32,859 nucleotides of DNA from Actinomycetota bacterium (GTDB lineage: Bacteria; Actinomycetota; Acidimicrobiia; Acidimicrobiales; Acidimicrobilacustridaceae), in assembly GCA_016185305.1 (NCBI GenBank), contig JACPNV010000074.1:1-32859 (forward strand). The letters run 5' to 3'. The notes beneath the pieces were generated by a model. The model made no database searches and was not told where the DNA came from. It saw nothing but the letters and a program-made list of their open reading frames with translations. Shown one piece after another: positions 24,485 to 32,533 of this stretch (position 1 is the first letter of the stretch; each line of letters starts with the position of its first letter). A program made the translations under genes and the position numbers.

Positions 24485-26073
24485 CCCATGCCCGTGCCGT
24501 GCTCGTCCAAGACCTCCGAGAACGTCGTGTAGCCGCGCACGCGGATCAGCGAGTAGAGGTCCTGCCGGCTCATCGCGAAGTGCTCGCAGAGGTTGTTGTC
24601 GACCTCGAGGCCGGACGCCGCGAGCTGGTGCTTGAGCAGATCGGTGGCCAGCGGCACGCACCCGCCGCAACCGGTGCCGGCAGTCGTGGCCGCCTTCACC
24701 TCGCCGATCGTGCGGCAACCGTCGTCGACCGCCGAGCAGATGGTGCCCTTGGTGACGCTGTTGCACGAGCAGATCAGCGCGCCGTCCGAGAGCGCCCCGA
24801 CCCCGCTCGCGGCGGATGCGGAACCGTCGCTCGCGGGGAGGAGGAGCTGCGCAGGATCCGGGGGAGCAGCCAGATCGCCGCGGGTCATCGACATCATGGT
24901 GGAGTACGCACTCGCATCACCGACGAGCATGCCGCCGAGCACGTCACCTGCTTCGGACACGACGAGCTTCTTGTAGACGGCGTTGACCGGGTCGTCCCAC
25001 ACGAGCTCGCGGGCGCCGTCTCCGCGGGCGAACGCGTCGCCGAAGCTGGCCACGTCGGCGCCGAGGAGCTTGAGCTTGGTCGACATGTCGGCGCCGGTGA
25101 ACGAGGCTTCCGTGTCTCCCGTCAACCGGCGGGCGACCACGCGGGCCATCTCGTAGCCGGGAGCCACGAGCCCGTAGATGCGACCGCCGTGCAGCGCGAC
25201 CTCGCCGATGGCCGAGATGTGCGGATCGCTCGTCACGAGCGAGTCATCCACCACGATGCCGCCGCGCTCGCCGACCTCGAGCTCGCAGTGGCGGGCCAAC
25301 TCGTCGCGAGGGCGGATGCCGGCGGAGAACACGACCAGTTCGGCGTCGAGGTCGTCGTGCTCCTCGAAGCGGAGACCGCACGCCTGCCCGTCGGCGTCGG
25401 CGAGGACCTGCGTCGCACCGCGCGAGGTGTGCACGTGAACACCGAGACCTTCGATGTGCCGTTGCAGCATCGCGCCGCCCCGGTCGTCGAGCTGCATCGG
25501 CATGAGGCGCGGCGCGAACTCGAGGACGTGGGTCTCGAGCCCGAGCGCCTTCAGCGCGTTGGCCGCTTCGAGCCCGAGCAGGCCGCCGCCGATCACCGCG
25601 CCCCGGCTCACGTGGGCACGATCGGCCCACGCGGCGATGGCTTCGAGGTCTTCGATGATGCGATAGACGAACACGCCCTCGGCGTCGGTGCCGGGCACCG
25701 GCGGCACGAAGGGATACGACCCGGTCACCAGCACGAGGTGGTCGTACCGCAACTCGTCGCCGGATGCCGACACCACGGTGCGTTGCGACCGGTCGATCGC
25801 CGCGACCTTGTCGCCGAGGTGAGCTTCGATCCCATGCTCGCCGTAGTAACCGGGCGGCACCAGCGACAGCTCGTCGGCCGTCGTCCCCGTGAACCACGAG
25901 GAGAGCGCGACCCGGTCATACGCGGCCCGAGGCTCTTCGCCGAACACGGTGACGTCCCAGCGGTCGAGCCCGCCCTCGTCCACGAGGGACGCGAGCAGCT
26001 TGTGGCCGACCATGCCGTTGCCGACGACGATCAGCTTCGGCTTGGCCGCGAGGGGGTCGGGTTCGCCTTTCAT
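24385..26073 (-). pseudogene. nirB: nirB 5' part: FAD/NADH and [2Fe-2S] domains, truncated by deletion-frameshift
   Basis: This frame encodes the N-terminal part of the nitrite reductase large subunit. It has the FAD Rossmann site (IVVGNGMVGHKLL, about 14-26), the NAD site (AVIGGGLLGLEAANAL) and a BFD-like [2Fe-2S] domain (CSCN...GCGGC). It then runs through FAMSRQDLYSLIRVRGYTTFSEVLDEHGTG. Just after this point, near 24485, the sequence jumps to FGARVEQLP-coding DNA in another frame. The translated frame ends in 34 meaningless residues (stop at 24385). Intact NirB is about 850 residues; the two parts sum to about 785. ATG 26073 is preferred over the TTG at 26088. Confidence 0.75.
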
Positions 26074-26082
26074 GCAGGACTC

Positions 26083-26125
26083 ATGCAACCGGAACGGTGT
26101 TGCCCCGCGATTGCCCGACCGTCAC
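26083..26125 (-). promoter_or_regulatory. GlnR-like box upstream of nirB
   Basis: Toward nirB, GTGAC-n6-GCAAT-n6-GCAAC (26125 to 26099) shows one perfect GTnAC half-site and two weaker ones on the same 11-bp period. The box ends 25 nt before the ATG at 26073, 2 nt more than at the other three promoters. TTGCAT at 26083-26088 has the same distance from the box as the other -10 hexamers, but a poorer match. This is the weakest of the four. Confidence 0.45.
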
Positions 26126-26229
26126 GGGAAGAAGAAGGGCAAGCGAAGGCCGGTCGAGGGCGGCGAGAGGAACCTCACAGGTCCCCCCAGGCGGTGTGAG
26201 GGCACCAGGTCGTGGTCCACCCGGAGAAC

Positions 26230-26235
26230 TAGGCT
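26230..26235 (+). promoter_or_regulatory. -10 element of a probable leaderless transcript
   Basis: TAGGCT lies at -12 to -7 relative to the GTG at 26242 and fits TAnnnT. There is no ribosome binding site between it and the GTG, so the mRNA probably begins at the start codon. The rest of the 116 nt between the nirB control region and this gene shows nothing else. Confidence 0.4.
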
Positions 26236-26241
26236 TGCGCC

Positions 26242-26835
26242 GTGGGTTTTCTCGACAACGTCAAGAAGGGCCTCGACAGCGCGGCCAGCAGTCTCAACCA
26301 GGCCGTCAGCAACACCCAGCCCGGGTCGACCCCGGGTTCGTCGCCCCCGCCACCCGCCGGGACGAACCTCGACGGCGGCAACGACTTCATCGACGGCACG
26401 CGTCCCGAGACGTGGTTCGACAACACGGCCGGAACGACACTCGACGAGCTCGTCGGCATGGAGCTGCCGATCACGCTGCACTTCGGTCCACCGCAGTCCT
26501 TCGAGACCGACGACGCGTGGGTCGCTCGCTGGGCTGACACCGCCAACGGGTACACGCTCGACGTCGCCTCGCTCAAAGAGGAGATGCTCGGCACCTACGG
26601 CACCCAGGAGGCCGTCTGTGCCGGCTACGCCGCCAAGCTGGCGAGCGCCGAGCCGGCCACGATCGGCGACCAGGCGATCCAGGGCAGCAACGGCCCCGGC
26701 CACCGCGAGCTGTTGGTCTGCCTGGGTGATCTCGTCGTGAAGTGCGATCTGTACGGTCCGGCCGATCTCGACCTCGACGCCGCGGCCATCGGGGTGTACG
26801 AGGCGGCGGCGTTCGCGTTGCGGCTCAACGAGTGA
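26242..26835 (+). CDS. Protein of unknown function, coupled to sulfatase
   Basis: The 197-residue protein starts at GTG (VGFLDNVKKGLDSAASSLNQ), an amphipathic helix like those of tail-assembly or TerD/YtxH-type small proteins. A Pro/Gly/Ser linker (about 28-45) follows, and then a globular part with LDELVGMELPITLHFG, WVARWADTANGYTLDVASL and ELLVCLGDLVVKCDLYGP. I do not recognise the family. There is no signal peptide or membrane helix. Its stop overlaps the sulfatase start (GTGA), so the two are co-translated. Codon use and GC content match the surrounding genes. Confidence 0.7.
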   Translation: MGFLDNVKKGLDSAASSLNQAVSNTQPGSTPGSSPPPPAGTNLDGGNDFIDGTRPETWFDNTAGTTLDELVGMELPITLHFGPPQSFETDDAWVARWADTANGYTLDVASLKEEMLGTYGTQEAVCAGYAAKLASAEPATIGDQAIQGSNGPGHRELLVCLGDLVVKCDLYGPADLDLDAAAIGVYEAAAFALRLNE

Positions 26836-28400
26836 GTGAACGCTCGAACGCACCCGACAACGTCGTCCTGGTGCTGCTCGACTCGCTCAACCGCCACATG
26901 CTCGGGGCGTACGACGACACGCCCGAGTTCGTGACGCCCAACCTCGACCGGTTTGCCGCGCGCGCCACCCGCTTCACCAACCACTACACCGGGTCGCTGC
27001 CGTGCATGCCGGCGCGGCACGACATCCTCTGCGGCGCGCTCGACTTCCTGTGGAAGCCGTGGGGGTCGGTCGAGCTCTGGGAAGACCCGATCACGGTGCC
27101 GTTGCACGACGCCGGAGTCACGACCATGCTCATCTCGGACCATCCCCACCTGTTCGAGTCCGGAGGCGAGAACTACCACGTCGACTTCACCGCGTGGGGC
27201 TACGAACGGGGCCATGAGAGCGATGCCTGGAAGACCCGGCCTGATCCGAGCTGGGTGGGCGCGCCGACCTTCGGTCGTGAGATGAGCAACTACGACAACA
27301 GCCGCGGCTGGTTTCGTGGTGAGTCCGACTTCCCCGGACCCCGGACGATGCGCGCCGCGGCGCAGTGGATCGACGAGAACGGCGGCATCAACCCGGCGAC
27401 CGACGAACGTTGGCATGACCGCTTCCTCCTGTTCGTCGACGAGTTCGATCCCCACGAGCCGTTCGATACGCCCGAGCCCTACGCGTCGATGTACGACCCC
27501 GAATGGGATGGGCCCCATCTCATCTGGCCGCCGTACACCAAGGCGGCGTTGCGCAACGGTGTGTTGACACCCGACCAGGCGAACCAGATCCGTGCCCAAT
27601 ACGGCGGCAAGCTCACCATGATCGACAGATGGTTCGGCGAGATCGTGGCCGCCCTCGAGCGCCAGGGGCTGTGGGACTCGACGATGGTCATCGTCGTGAC
27701 CGATCACGGTCACTACCTCGGCGAGCACGACGCGTTCGGGAAGCCGCCGCTCCCGATCTACCAGACGCTCGGCCACATCCCCTTGCTCGTGTGGTGGCCT
27801 GGTGCCGAGCCCGCTGACTGCGACGCGCTGACGACTGCGGTGGACGTGTTCGCCACGCTCGCCGATGTCTTCGGCGTGGGAGACGCCGTCCGCCAGCGCA
27901 CCCACGGCCGGTCGTTGGTGCCGGTCCTCCGCGGTGAGTCGACGCGGGTGCGCGACGCCGTCCTGACCGGCGTGTGGGGACGCGAGGTCCACTACATCGA
28001 CGGGCATCACAAGTACGCGCGGGCACCCGTCGGCGACAACGGCCCCATCTCGATGTGGTCGAACCGGTGGACGACCATGCCGACGCACGTGTTGCCGAAG
28101 GACATGGCGTTGCCGTTGCCCGACGAGCGTGCGGTGCTCGATCACATGCCAGGCTCCACCGTTCCGGTCATCCGCCAGCGTTGGAACGCGAGCGACCCCC
28201 TGCCGTTCTGGGCGTGGGGCGGCTTCCGGGGCCACCATCTCTGGGACCTCGACGACGACCCGGGCGAGGAGCGCGATCTCGCCAAGGACGACGCAACCAA
28301 GTTCGAAGCCGAGTTGATCGAAGCGCTGCGCGCCGAACTCGAGTCGCTCGACGCACCGAGCGAGCAGTTCGAGCGACTCGGGTTGTTGCGGCGTCGATGA
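26832..28400 (+). CDS. Formylglycine-dependent type I sulfatase-family hydrolase
   Basis: The 522-residue protein opens with VVLVLLDSLNRHMLGAY, in which D17 is a metal ligand of the alkaline phosphatase superfamily. It carries SLPCMPARHDIL with the sulfatase signature C58-x-P-x-R62, so C58 should be converted to formylglycine. VVTDHGHYLGEH near 297-308 supplies further metal ligands, and the C-terminal WDLDDDPGEERDLA is the usual sulfatase end. It would hydrolyse a sulfate ester, or possibly a phosphonate, of unknown identity. There is no signal peptide, so it appears cytoplasmic, unlike most sulfatases. The GTG start overlaps the upstream stop. The last seven codons lie in the first unit of a tandem repeat. 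Confidence 0.85.
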   Translation: MSERSNAPDNVVLVLLDSLNRHMLGAYDDTPEFVTPNLDRFAARATRFTNHYTGSLPCMPARHDILCGALDFLWKPWGSVELWEDPITVPLHDAGVTTMLISDHPHLFESGGENYHVDFTAWGYERGHESDAWKTRPDPSWVGAPTFGREMSNYDNSRGWFRGESDFPGPRTMRAAAQWIDENGGINPATDERWHDRFLLFVDEFDPHEPFDTPEPYASMYDPEWDGPHLIWPPYTKAALRNGVLTPDQANQIRAQYGGKLTMIDRWFGEIVAALERQGLWDSTMVIVVTDHGHYLGEHDAFGKPPLPIYQTLGHIPLLVWWPGAEPADCDALTTAVDVFATLADVFGVGDAVRQRTHGRSLVPVLRGESTRVRDAVLTGVWGREVHYIDGHHKYARAPVGDNGPISMWSNRWTTMPTHVLPKDMALPLPDERAVLDHMPGSTVPVIRQRWNASDPLPFWAWGGFRGHHLWDLDDDPGEERDLAKDDATKFEAELIEALRAELESLDAPSEQFERLGLLRRR

Positions 28401-28514
28401 TCCGACGGGTTGTTGCGGCGTCGATGATCCGACGGGTTGTTGCGGCGTCGATGATCCGACGGGTTGTTGCGGCGTCGATGATCCGACGGGTTGTTGCGGC
28501 GTCGATGATCCGAC
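28380..28514 (+). repeat. 27-bp tandem repeat, five identical copies
   Basis: Five head-to-tail units of exactly 27 bases, without visible differences, run from 28380 to 28514. The unit starts GGGTTGTTGCGGCGTCGATG and ends ATCCGAC. The first unit contains the sulfatase's last codons and its TGA (28398-28400), so the array grew out of the gene's 3' end. Each unit has a small GTCG-ATGATC-CGAC stem. The array lies between convergent genes (sulfatase and the MerR-type gene). The 78 nt after it, 28515-28592, hold only a short CCGGC-TTC-GCCGG stem and GC-rich sequence. Confidence 0.95.
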
Positions 28515-28592
28515 GCCTGCCGGCTTCGCCGGGTCGGGTTGGCCGGGTGCCGCTGCTGCGCCTGGCGGCTGCGCAGCCTCGTTCGTTGTCGG

Positions 28593-29348
28593 TCAGCTGA
28601 CCTTCGGGGCCTTTTCGCGGATCGGTTCGGTGGGTTCGCCGCCGAGGAAGCCGGCGAGGAGCTCGTCTTGCTGGCGGTTCATCGCCAGCGCAACCATCGC
28701 GGCCGCCGATGTCGTCGGCAGCGGGCGGCTGGCCGAGAGGAACTCGGCAACGTCGGGCAGCATCTCGGCGGGCCGGCCGGCGTCGAGGAACGGCTGCCAG
28801 ATGTACTTGCCGAACATCTTGTTGAAGCGCTCGGCGATGCGTTCCGCGTCGCGCCGCAGCCGAGCCGATTCCGCGAGCACCGCCTTCAACGGCACGCCGC
28901 GCCGCACGAGCAGGGCGCCCGCCTCGATCAACGCGGGCGCCAGCAGGATGTAGTGGTCGTCCTCTCGCTTGATCAGGCCGAGCTCGATGGCGTTGGCGAG
29001 CCACGCATCGACGCCCGGTCCGTAGCGCCGCTCGAGCTCGTCGAGGTCGACATGCTCGGGGGGGTCGCTCTCGTACCCGACGCCGAGCATCTCTTCGAAG
29101 CCGAGGACAGTTGCGAGGCTCTGCCCCGACTCCCACGCCTGGAGGAGCGTGCCGATCGAGGCCAGCGAGAACCGTTGCTCGAGCAGCCGTTGGATGAGGT
29201 TGAGGCGGGCGACATGGCCCTCGCCGTAAAAGCCCGTGCGCCCGACGATCTCGGGCGGTGGCAGCAGGCCCCGGTCTTGGTAGGCCCGGATGTTGCGGGT
29301 CGTGGCCTTGGTTCGCCGGGCCAGCTCGTCGATCGTCATTCGCGCCAT
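28593..29348 (-). CDS. MerR-family transcriptional regulator
   Basis: The 251-residue protein starts MARMTIDELARRTKATTRNI and continues RAYQDRGLLPPPEIVGRTGFYGEGHVARLNLIQRLLEQRFSLASI, a complete MerR winged helix (about 4-72). A C-terminal region of about 175 residues lacks the Cys metal sites of CueR or MerR and looks helical, with LIKREDDHYILLAPALIEAGALLVRRG. The effector is unknown; similar long MerR proteins in actinobacteria sense small molecules. The start could be ATG 29348 or ATG 29339; neither has a strong ribosome binding site. It faces the glycan cluster across a 345-nt gap, so it might regulate itself and those genes. Confidence 0.85.
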   Translation of the reverse strand: MARMTIDELARRTKATTRNIRAYQDRGLLPPPEIVGRTGFYGEGHVARLNLIQRLLEQRFSLASIGTLLQAWESGQSLATVLGFEEMLGVGYESDPPEHVDLDELERRYGPGVDAWLANAIELGLIKREDDHYILLAPALIEAGALLVRRGVPLKAVLAESARLRRDAERIAERFNKMFGKYIWQPFLDAGRPAEMLPDVAEFLSASRPLPTTSAAAMVALAMNRQQDELLAGFLGGEPTEPIREKAPKVS

Positions 29349-29508
29349 GGCGTCTCGCTTTGCATCGCCGCCGACGGCGGAGAGGTCGTGCTCGTGTCGA
29401 GGAATCGCGTTGGAGGCACGTTCACACGATCGGTGGCGAGGCGCCACGCTTCGTTGGTGCAAACCCGGGAGGCCGTTCGGATTTCAGCCCCAGCGAAGAA
29501 AGGATCAT

Positions 29509-29538
29509 TTGACAATGTGCCATCAACCAATGTTAGAT
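29509..29538 (+). promoter_or_regulatory. Sigma-70-like promoter in the merR-glycosyltransferase gap
   Basis: TTGACA (29509-29514) and TTAGAT (29533-29538) are separated by 18 nt, in a locally AT-rich patch of the 345-nt gap between the MerR-type gene and the GT2 gene. Two CAATGT direct repeats (in GACAATGT at 29511-29518 and ACCAATGT at 29526-29533) lie inside it. Rightward transcription would give a leader of about 150 nt to the GT2 gene. The rest of 29349-29508 shows no gene. Confidence 0.4.
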
Positions 29539-29634
29539 GCTCGTGTCGCCAGCCACACGCGGTGATCTTGTGAAAGTCACCAGACGCACAGCGTGAGCCC
29601 TGTCGAGAAGAGCGCTTTGAGGGGGGCGCCGCCC

Positions 29635-29663
29635 TATACCTGTGTGAACTCGAACGAGTTCAC
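29635..29663 (+). promoter_or_regulatory. 20-bp palindromic operator candidate before the GT2 gene
   Basis: GTGAACTCGAACGAGTTCAC at 29644-29663 is a perfect 9-bp inverted repeat around a central AA. It starts 4 nt after a TATACC hexamer (29635-29640) that could be a -10 element, so the palindrome would cover the transcription start. It ends 30 nt before the GT2 ATG. This is the usual place for a repressor operator. The regulator is not identified. Confidence 0.5.
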
Positions 29664-29693
29664 CGCGACGCCAAGAAGGTTGGGTGGTAGGCC

Positions 29694-30620
29694 ATGGGAG
29701 AGGCCACCAGCATCGTGATACCTGCCTACAACGAGGCCGGTCGGTTCAACCGATCGTTGCCCCGGCTCCGGGAGGCCCTCTCGGACCTGAGCGATCTGGA
29801 GGTCATCGTCGTCGACGATGGCAGCACCGACGACACCGCCCACGTGGCGATGGCCCAGCTGTGGGGATGGGACAACGCCAAGGTCGTGCGCCTGCCCTGG
29901 AACCAAGGGAAGGGCGCAGCGGTGAAGGCCGGCGTGGCCGTGGCCGGCGGCGAGTACCTCGTCTTCATGGACGCGGACCTGTCAGCGGACCTTGCCGATC
30001 TTCCCGAGCTGGTGGCGGCGCTCGACCGTGCCGACATCGCGCTCGGCTCTCGCTCGGTGGCCGGTTCGAGGGCGGTGTACGACAGCACGCTCCGGCGGGT
30101 GCAGAGCAAGCTCTTCAACGGTGTGGCGTGCGCGATGACCAGTGTCGTCGCCTCCGACACCCAGTGCGGCTTCAAGGCGTTTCGCGCCGACGCCGCGAAG
30201 GTGCTGTTCCACCTGTGCCAGACCGGCCGCTTCGCGTTCGATGTGGAGTTGCTCGCGCTGGCGCAGCTTCTCGGGTACCGCATCGTCGAGGTGCCCGTCG
30301 GTTGGGTCGAGGAATCAGGTTCGAGTGTTCGGCCGTTGCGCGATCCGATCTTGATGTTCCGCGATCTGATGGGCATCCGGAGGCGGTTCCAGCGCCTCGA
30401 GCGGCGGGTGCGCGACAACGGCATCGGCGTGGATGGCCCTCCGGCTGGAATCGTGCCGCTGGCCGAGCCCGAGCTCGTTGCGGGCAGGGACGCGGGCGAT
30501 CGTTACGTGATCGACCTCACCGACCGAGGCCTCGATGGTGCGGCGCGCGACGACCATCCCACGCTGCCCGCACGCCTTCCGGCGTTGCCCACCACCACCA
30601 CTGACACCGCTCGCTTCTAG
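29694..30620 (+). CDS. GT2-family glycosyltransferase (dolichyl/polyprenyl-phosphate glucosyltransferase-like)
   Basis: The 308-residue protein shows the GT-A fold of family 2: SIVIPAYNEAGRF (6-18), VIVVDDGSTDDT, a nucleotide-binding GKGAAVKAGV, and the metal-binding MDADLS (DxD) near 91-96. DTQCGFKAFRADAAKVLF and RFAFDVELLALAQLLGYRIVEVPV are typical of polyprenyl-phosphate hexosyltransferases. There are no C-terminal membrane helices; instead a 70-residue Pro/Asp-rich tail. It probably makes a lipid-linked sugar donor for surface glycans. The ATG has GGTGGTAGGCC upstream. The next gene begins 12 nt downstream. Confidence 0.85.
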   Translation: MGEATSIVIPAYNEAGRFNRSLPRLREALSDLSDLEVIVVDDGSTDDTAHVAMAQLWGWDNAKVVRLPWNQGKGAAVKAGVAVAGGEYLVFMDADLSADLADLPELVAALDRADIALGSRSVAGSRAVYDSTLRRVQSKLFNGVACAMTSVVASDTQCGFKAFRADAAKVLFHLCQTGRFAFDVELLALAQLLGYRIVEVPVGWVEESGSSVRPLRDPILMFRDLMGIRRRFQRLERRVRDNGIGVDGPPAGIVPLAEPELVAGRDAGDRYVIDLTDRGLDGAARDDHPTLPARLPALPTTTTDTARF

Positions 30621-30631
30621 GTCTGCAGTTC

Positions 30632-32533
30632 GTGCGCATCCTGTTCGTGTCTTGGCGTGACCTGGCCCACGGCAACGCCGGCGGGTCCGAGGTCGTGGTC
30701 GACCGGCTCGCGCGCGGCCTGCAGGCCCGGGGACACGACGTTGCGCTCCTGTGTGGCGGGCCGGTTGGTGAGCGACCCTACGAGGTCGTCGCCAACGGGT
30801 CCACGTACTCGCAGTACCTCACCGCGGGGCCTCGCTACCTCCACCGGCACCGCGACGCGGACCTCGTGGTCGACGTCGTCAACGGGATGCCGTTCTTCAC
30901 GCCGCTGTGGCGCCGTGGCCCAGGCCTGTGCCTGGTGCACCACGTCCACGGCGAGCAATGGGGCCAGTACTTCCCCCGGCCGATCGCGCGCACAGGTGAA
31001 GTCTTCGAGCGCCGCGTGCTCCCTCGCCTCTACCGGGGTACCCATTTCCTCTCGATCTCGGAGTCGACCAAGGCCGATCTCGAGGCGCTCGGCGTGCCCG
31101 GCGATCACATCCACCTCATGTACAACGGGCTCGCGCTGGAAGACGTCGGCACTCGAGCACGCTCGGACACGCCGATGTTCCTCGCGCTCGGCCGGCTGGC
31201 GCCGAACAAGCGCCTCGACCTCTTGCTCGAGCACTGGAAGGCCGTTCGCCCAGCGACCGGCGGCCGTCTCGTCATCGTGGGCGACGGGCCCGAGCAGGGG
31301 CGGCTCGCCCAACTCGTCGCCGGCGACGACAGCGTCGAGCTCGCCGGCAAGGTGACCGAGCGGCGCAAGGCAGAGCTGTTGAGCGAAGCGTGGCTGCTGG
31401 TGCACACCGCCCGCCACGAGGGCTGGGGTCTCGTCATCATGGAGGCAGCCGCATGCGGCACGCCCGCCGTGGCCTATGACGTTCCTGGCGTGCGCGACGC
31501 CGTCATCGATGGTGTCACCGGCGTCTTGGCGCGCGACGACGCTGAGTTCGTCGACCAATGGCAGCGGTTGGCGAACGACGCCACCGCCCGCAGCAGTCTG
31601 GGGACGGTTGGCTGCCGGCGGGCCCGCGAGTTCACCTGGGAAGGTTCGATCGACGACTTCTTGAAGGCGGCCGACGCCGCGACGATGGAAGGCCGTGCGC
31701 GTGGTCGATCCTCCTGGGTGCAAGTCGCGGCGCCCGCTGGCGCCACCGAGCTTCCGCCGCCTCGCGCTGTTGCACGTTCCATCCCGACGAAAGGTCTGAA
31801 GCGCAGCGCTCACCTCTTCAAGCTCTTCCGCCGCGAGCCCGTCGACCCCGACACCTTCTACCACTACCTCGCGGCTGACACCGTCCGGCAGCTTGGCCCC
31901 TACCTCGATCTCGCCGGCGCGCGCGTCGTCGACATCGGCGGCGGTCCCGGTTACACCGCCGAGGCACTCAAGGCCGAGGGGGCGCAGTGCGCGGTCGTCG
32001 AGTACGCGTTCGACGAGCTGCTGCTGCACGAACGCCGCCCCGACGTCGCCGTGCAAGGCGACGGGCAGGCGCTGCCGGTCGCGAGTGGGTCGGTCCAGCT
32101 CGCGCACAGCTCGAACGTGCTCGAGCACGTGCCCGCCCCGACCGACATGCTCGCCGAGATGGCGCGCGTGCTCGAGCCCGACCGCGGCATCGGGTACCTG
32201 ACCTTCACCAACTGGCTTTCGCCCTGGGGTGGGCACGAGACCTCGCCCTGGCACTACCTCGGCGGCGGCCGGGCCGTGCGTCGGTACGAGAAGCGAAACG
32301 GGCATGCACCGAAGAACGAGTACGGCACGAGCCTGTTCGCCCTGAGCGTCACCGACGTGCTGCGCTGGTTCGAGGCCCGGCCCGACCTCGACGTGCTGTG
32401 GGTGGGGCCGCGCTACTTGCCAGAGTGGGCCCGGGTCGTCGTGCGGGTGCCCGGTGTCCGCGAAGTCATCACCTGGAACCTGGTCGTCGTGTTCCGGCGC
32501 AAGGCTGGCGCAATCGAGGAGGAACGTGTCTGA
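30632..32533 (+). CDS. Fusion of GT4 glycosyltransferase and SAM-dependent methyltransferase
   Basis: The 633-residue protein has a GT-B glycosyltransferase of family 4 in residues 1-365: RILFVSWRDLAHGNAGGSEV, ISESTKADLEALGVP, FLALGRLAPNKRLDLLLE, and the E-x7-E motif EGWGLVIME with AACGTPAVAYDVPG. A variable linker rich in Pro and Arg follows (about 366-395). Residues 400-620 are a class I methyltransferase with motif I VVDIGGGPGYTAEAL, DVAVQGDGQALPV and SSNVLEHVPAPTDMLAEMARVL. One protein could add and then methylate a sugar. The start is GTG 30632. Its stop overlaps the next start by 8 nt, so the cluster is one operon. Confidence 0.85.
   Translation: MRILFVSWRDLAHGNAGGSEVVVDRLARGLQARGHDVALLCGGPVGERPYEVVANGSTYSQYLTAGPRYLHRHRDADLVVDVVNGMPFFTPLWRRGPGLCLVHHVHGEQWGQYFPRPIARTGEVFERRVLPRLYRGTHFLSISESTKADLEALGVPGDHIHLMYNGLALEDVGTRARSDTPMFLALGRLAPNKRLDLLLEHWKAVRPATGGRLVIVGDGPEQGRLAQLVAGDDSVELAGKVTERRKAELLSEAWLLVHTARHEGWGLVIMEAAACGTPAVAYDVPGVRDAVIDGVTGVLARDDAEFVDQWQRLANDATARSSLGTVGCRRAREFTWEGSIDDFLKAADAATMEGRARGRSSWVQVAAPAGATELPPPRAVARSIPTKGLKRSAHLFKLFRREPVDPDTFYHYLAADTVRQLGPYLDLAGARVVDIGGGPGYTAEALKAEGAQCAVVEYAFDELLLHERRPDVAVQGDGQALPVASGSVQLAHSSNVLEHVPAPTDMLAEMARVLEPDRGIGYLTFTNWLSPWGGHETSPWHYLGGGRAVRRYEKRNGHAPKNEYGTSLFALSVTDVLRWFEARPDLDVLWVGPRYLPEWARVVVRVPGVREVITWNLVVVFRRKAGAIEEERV

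Noticed and set aside
24385-24490. Programmed frameshift in nirB
   Set aside because: A shift alone would not restore the protein, because about 70 conserved residues are also missing; no slippery sequence is seen.
28380-28514. Possible CRISPR array
   Set aside because: The units are directly adjacent with no unique spacers, and no cas genes are nearby. It is a simple tandem repeat.
28520-28532. CCGGC-TTC-GCCGG stem as a terminator for the sulfatase gene
   Set aside because: Five base pairs and no T-run; common by chance in DNA this GC-rich.
28400-28600. Open frames that translate the repeat as RRVVAASMI or RRIIDAATT units
   Set aside because: They arise because 27 is a multiple of three. 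They have no start signal and run into the neighbouring genes.
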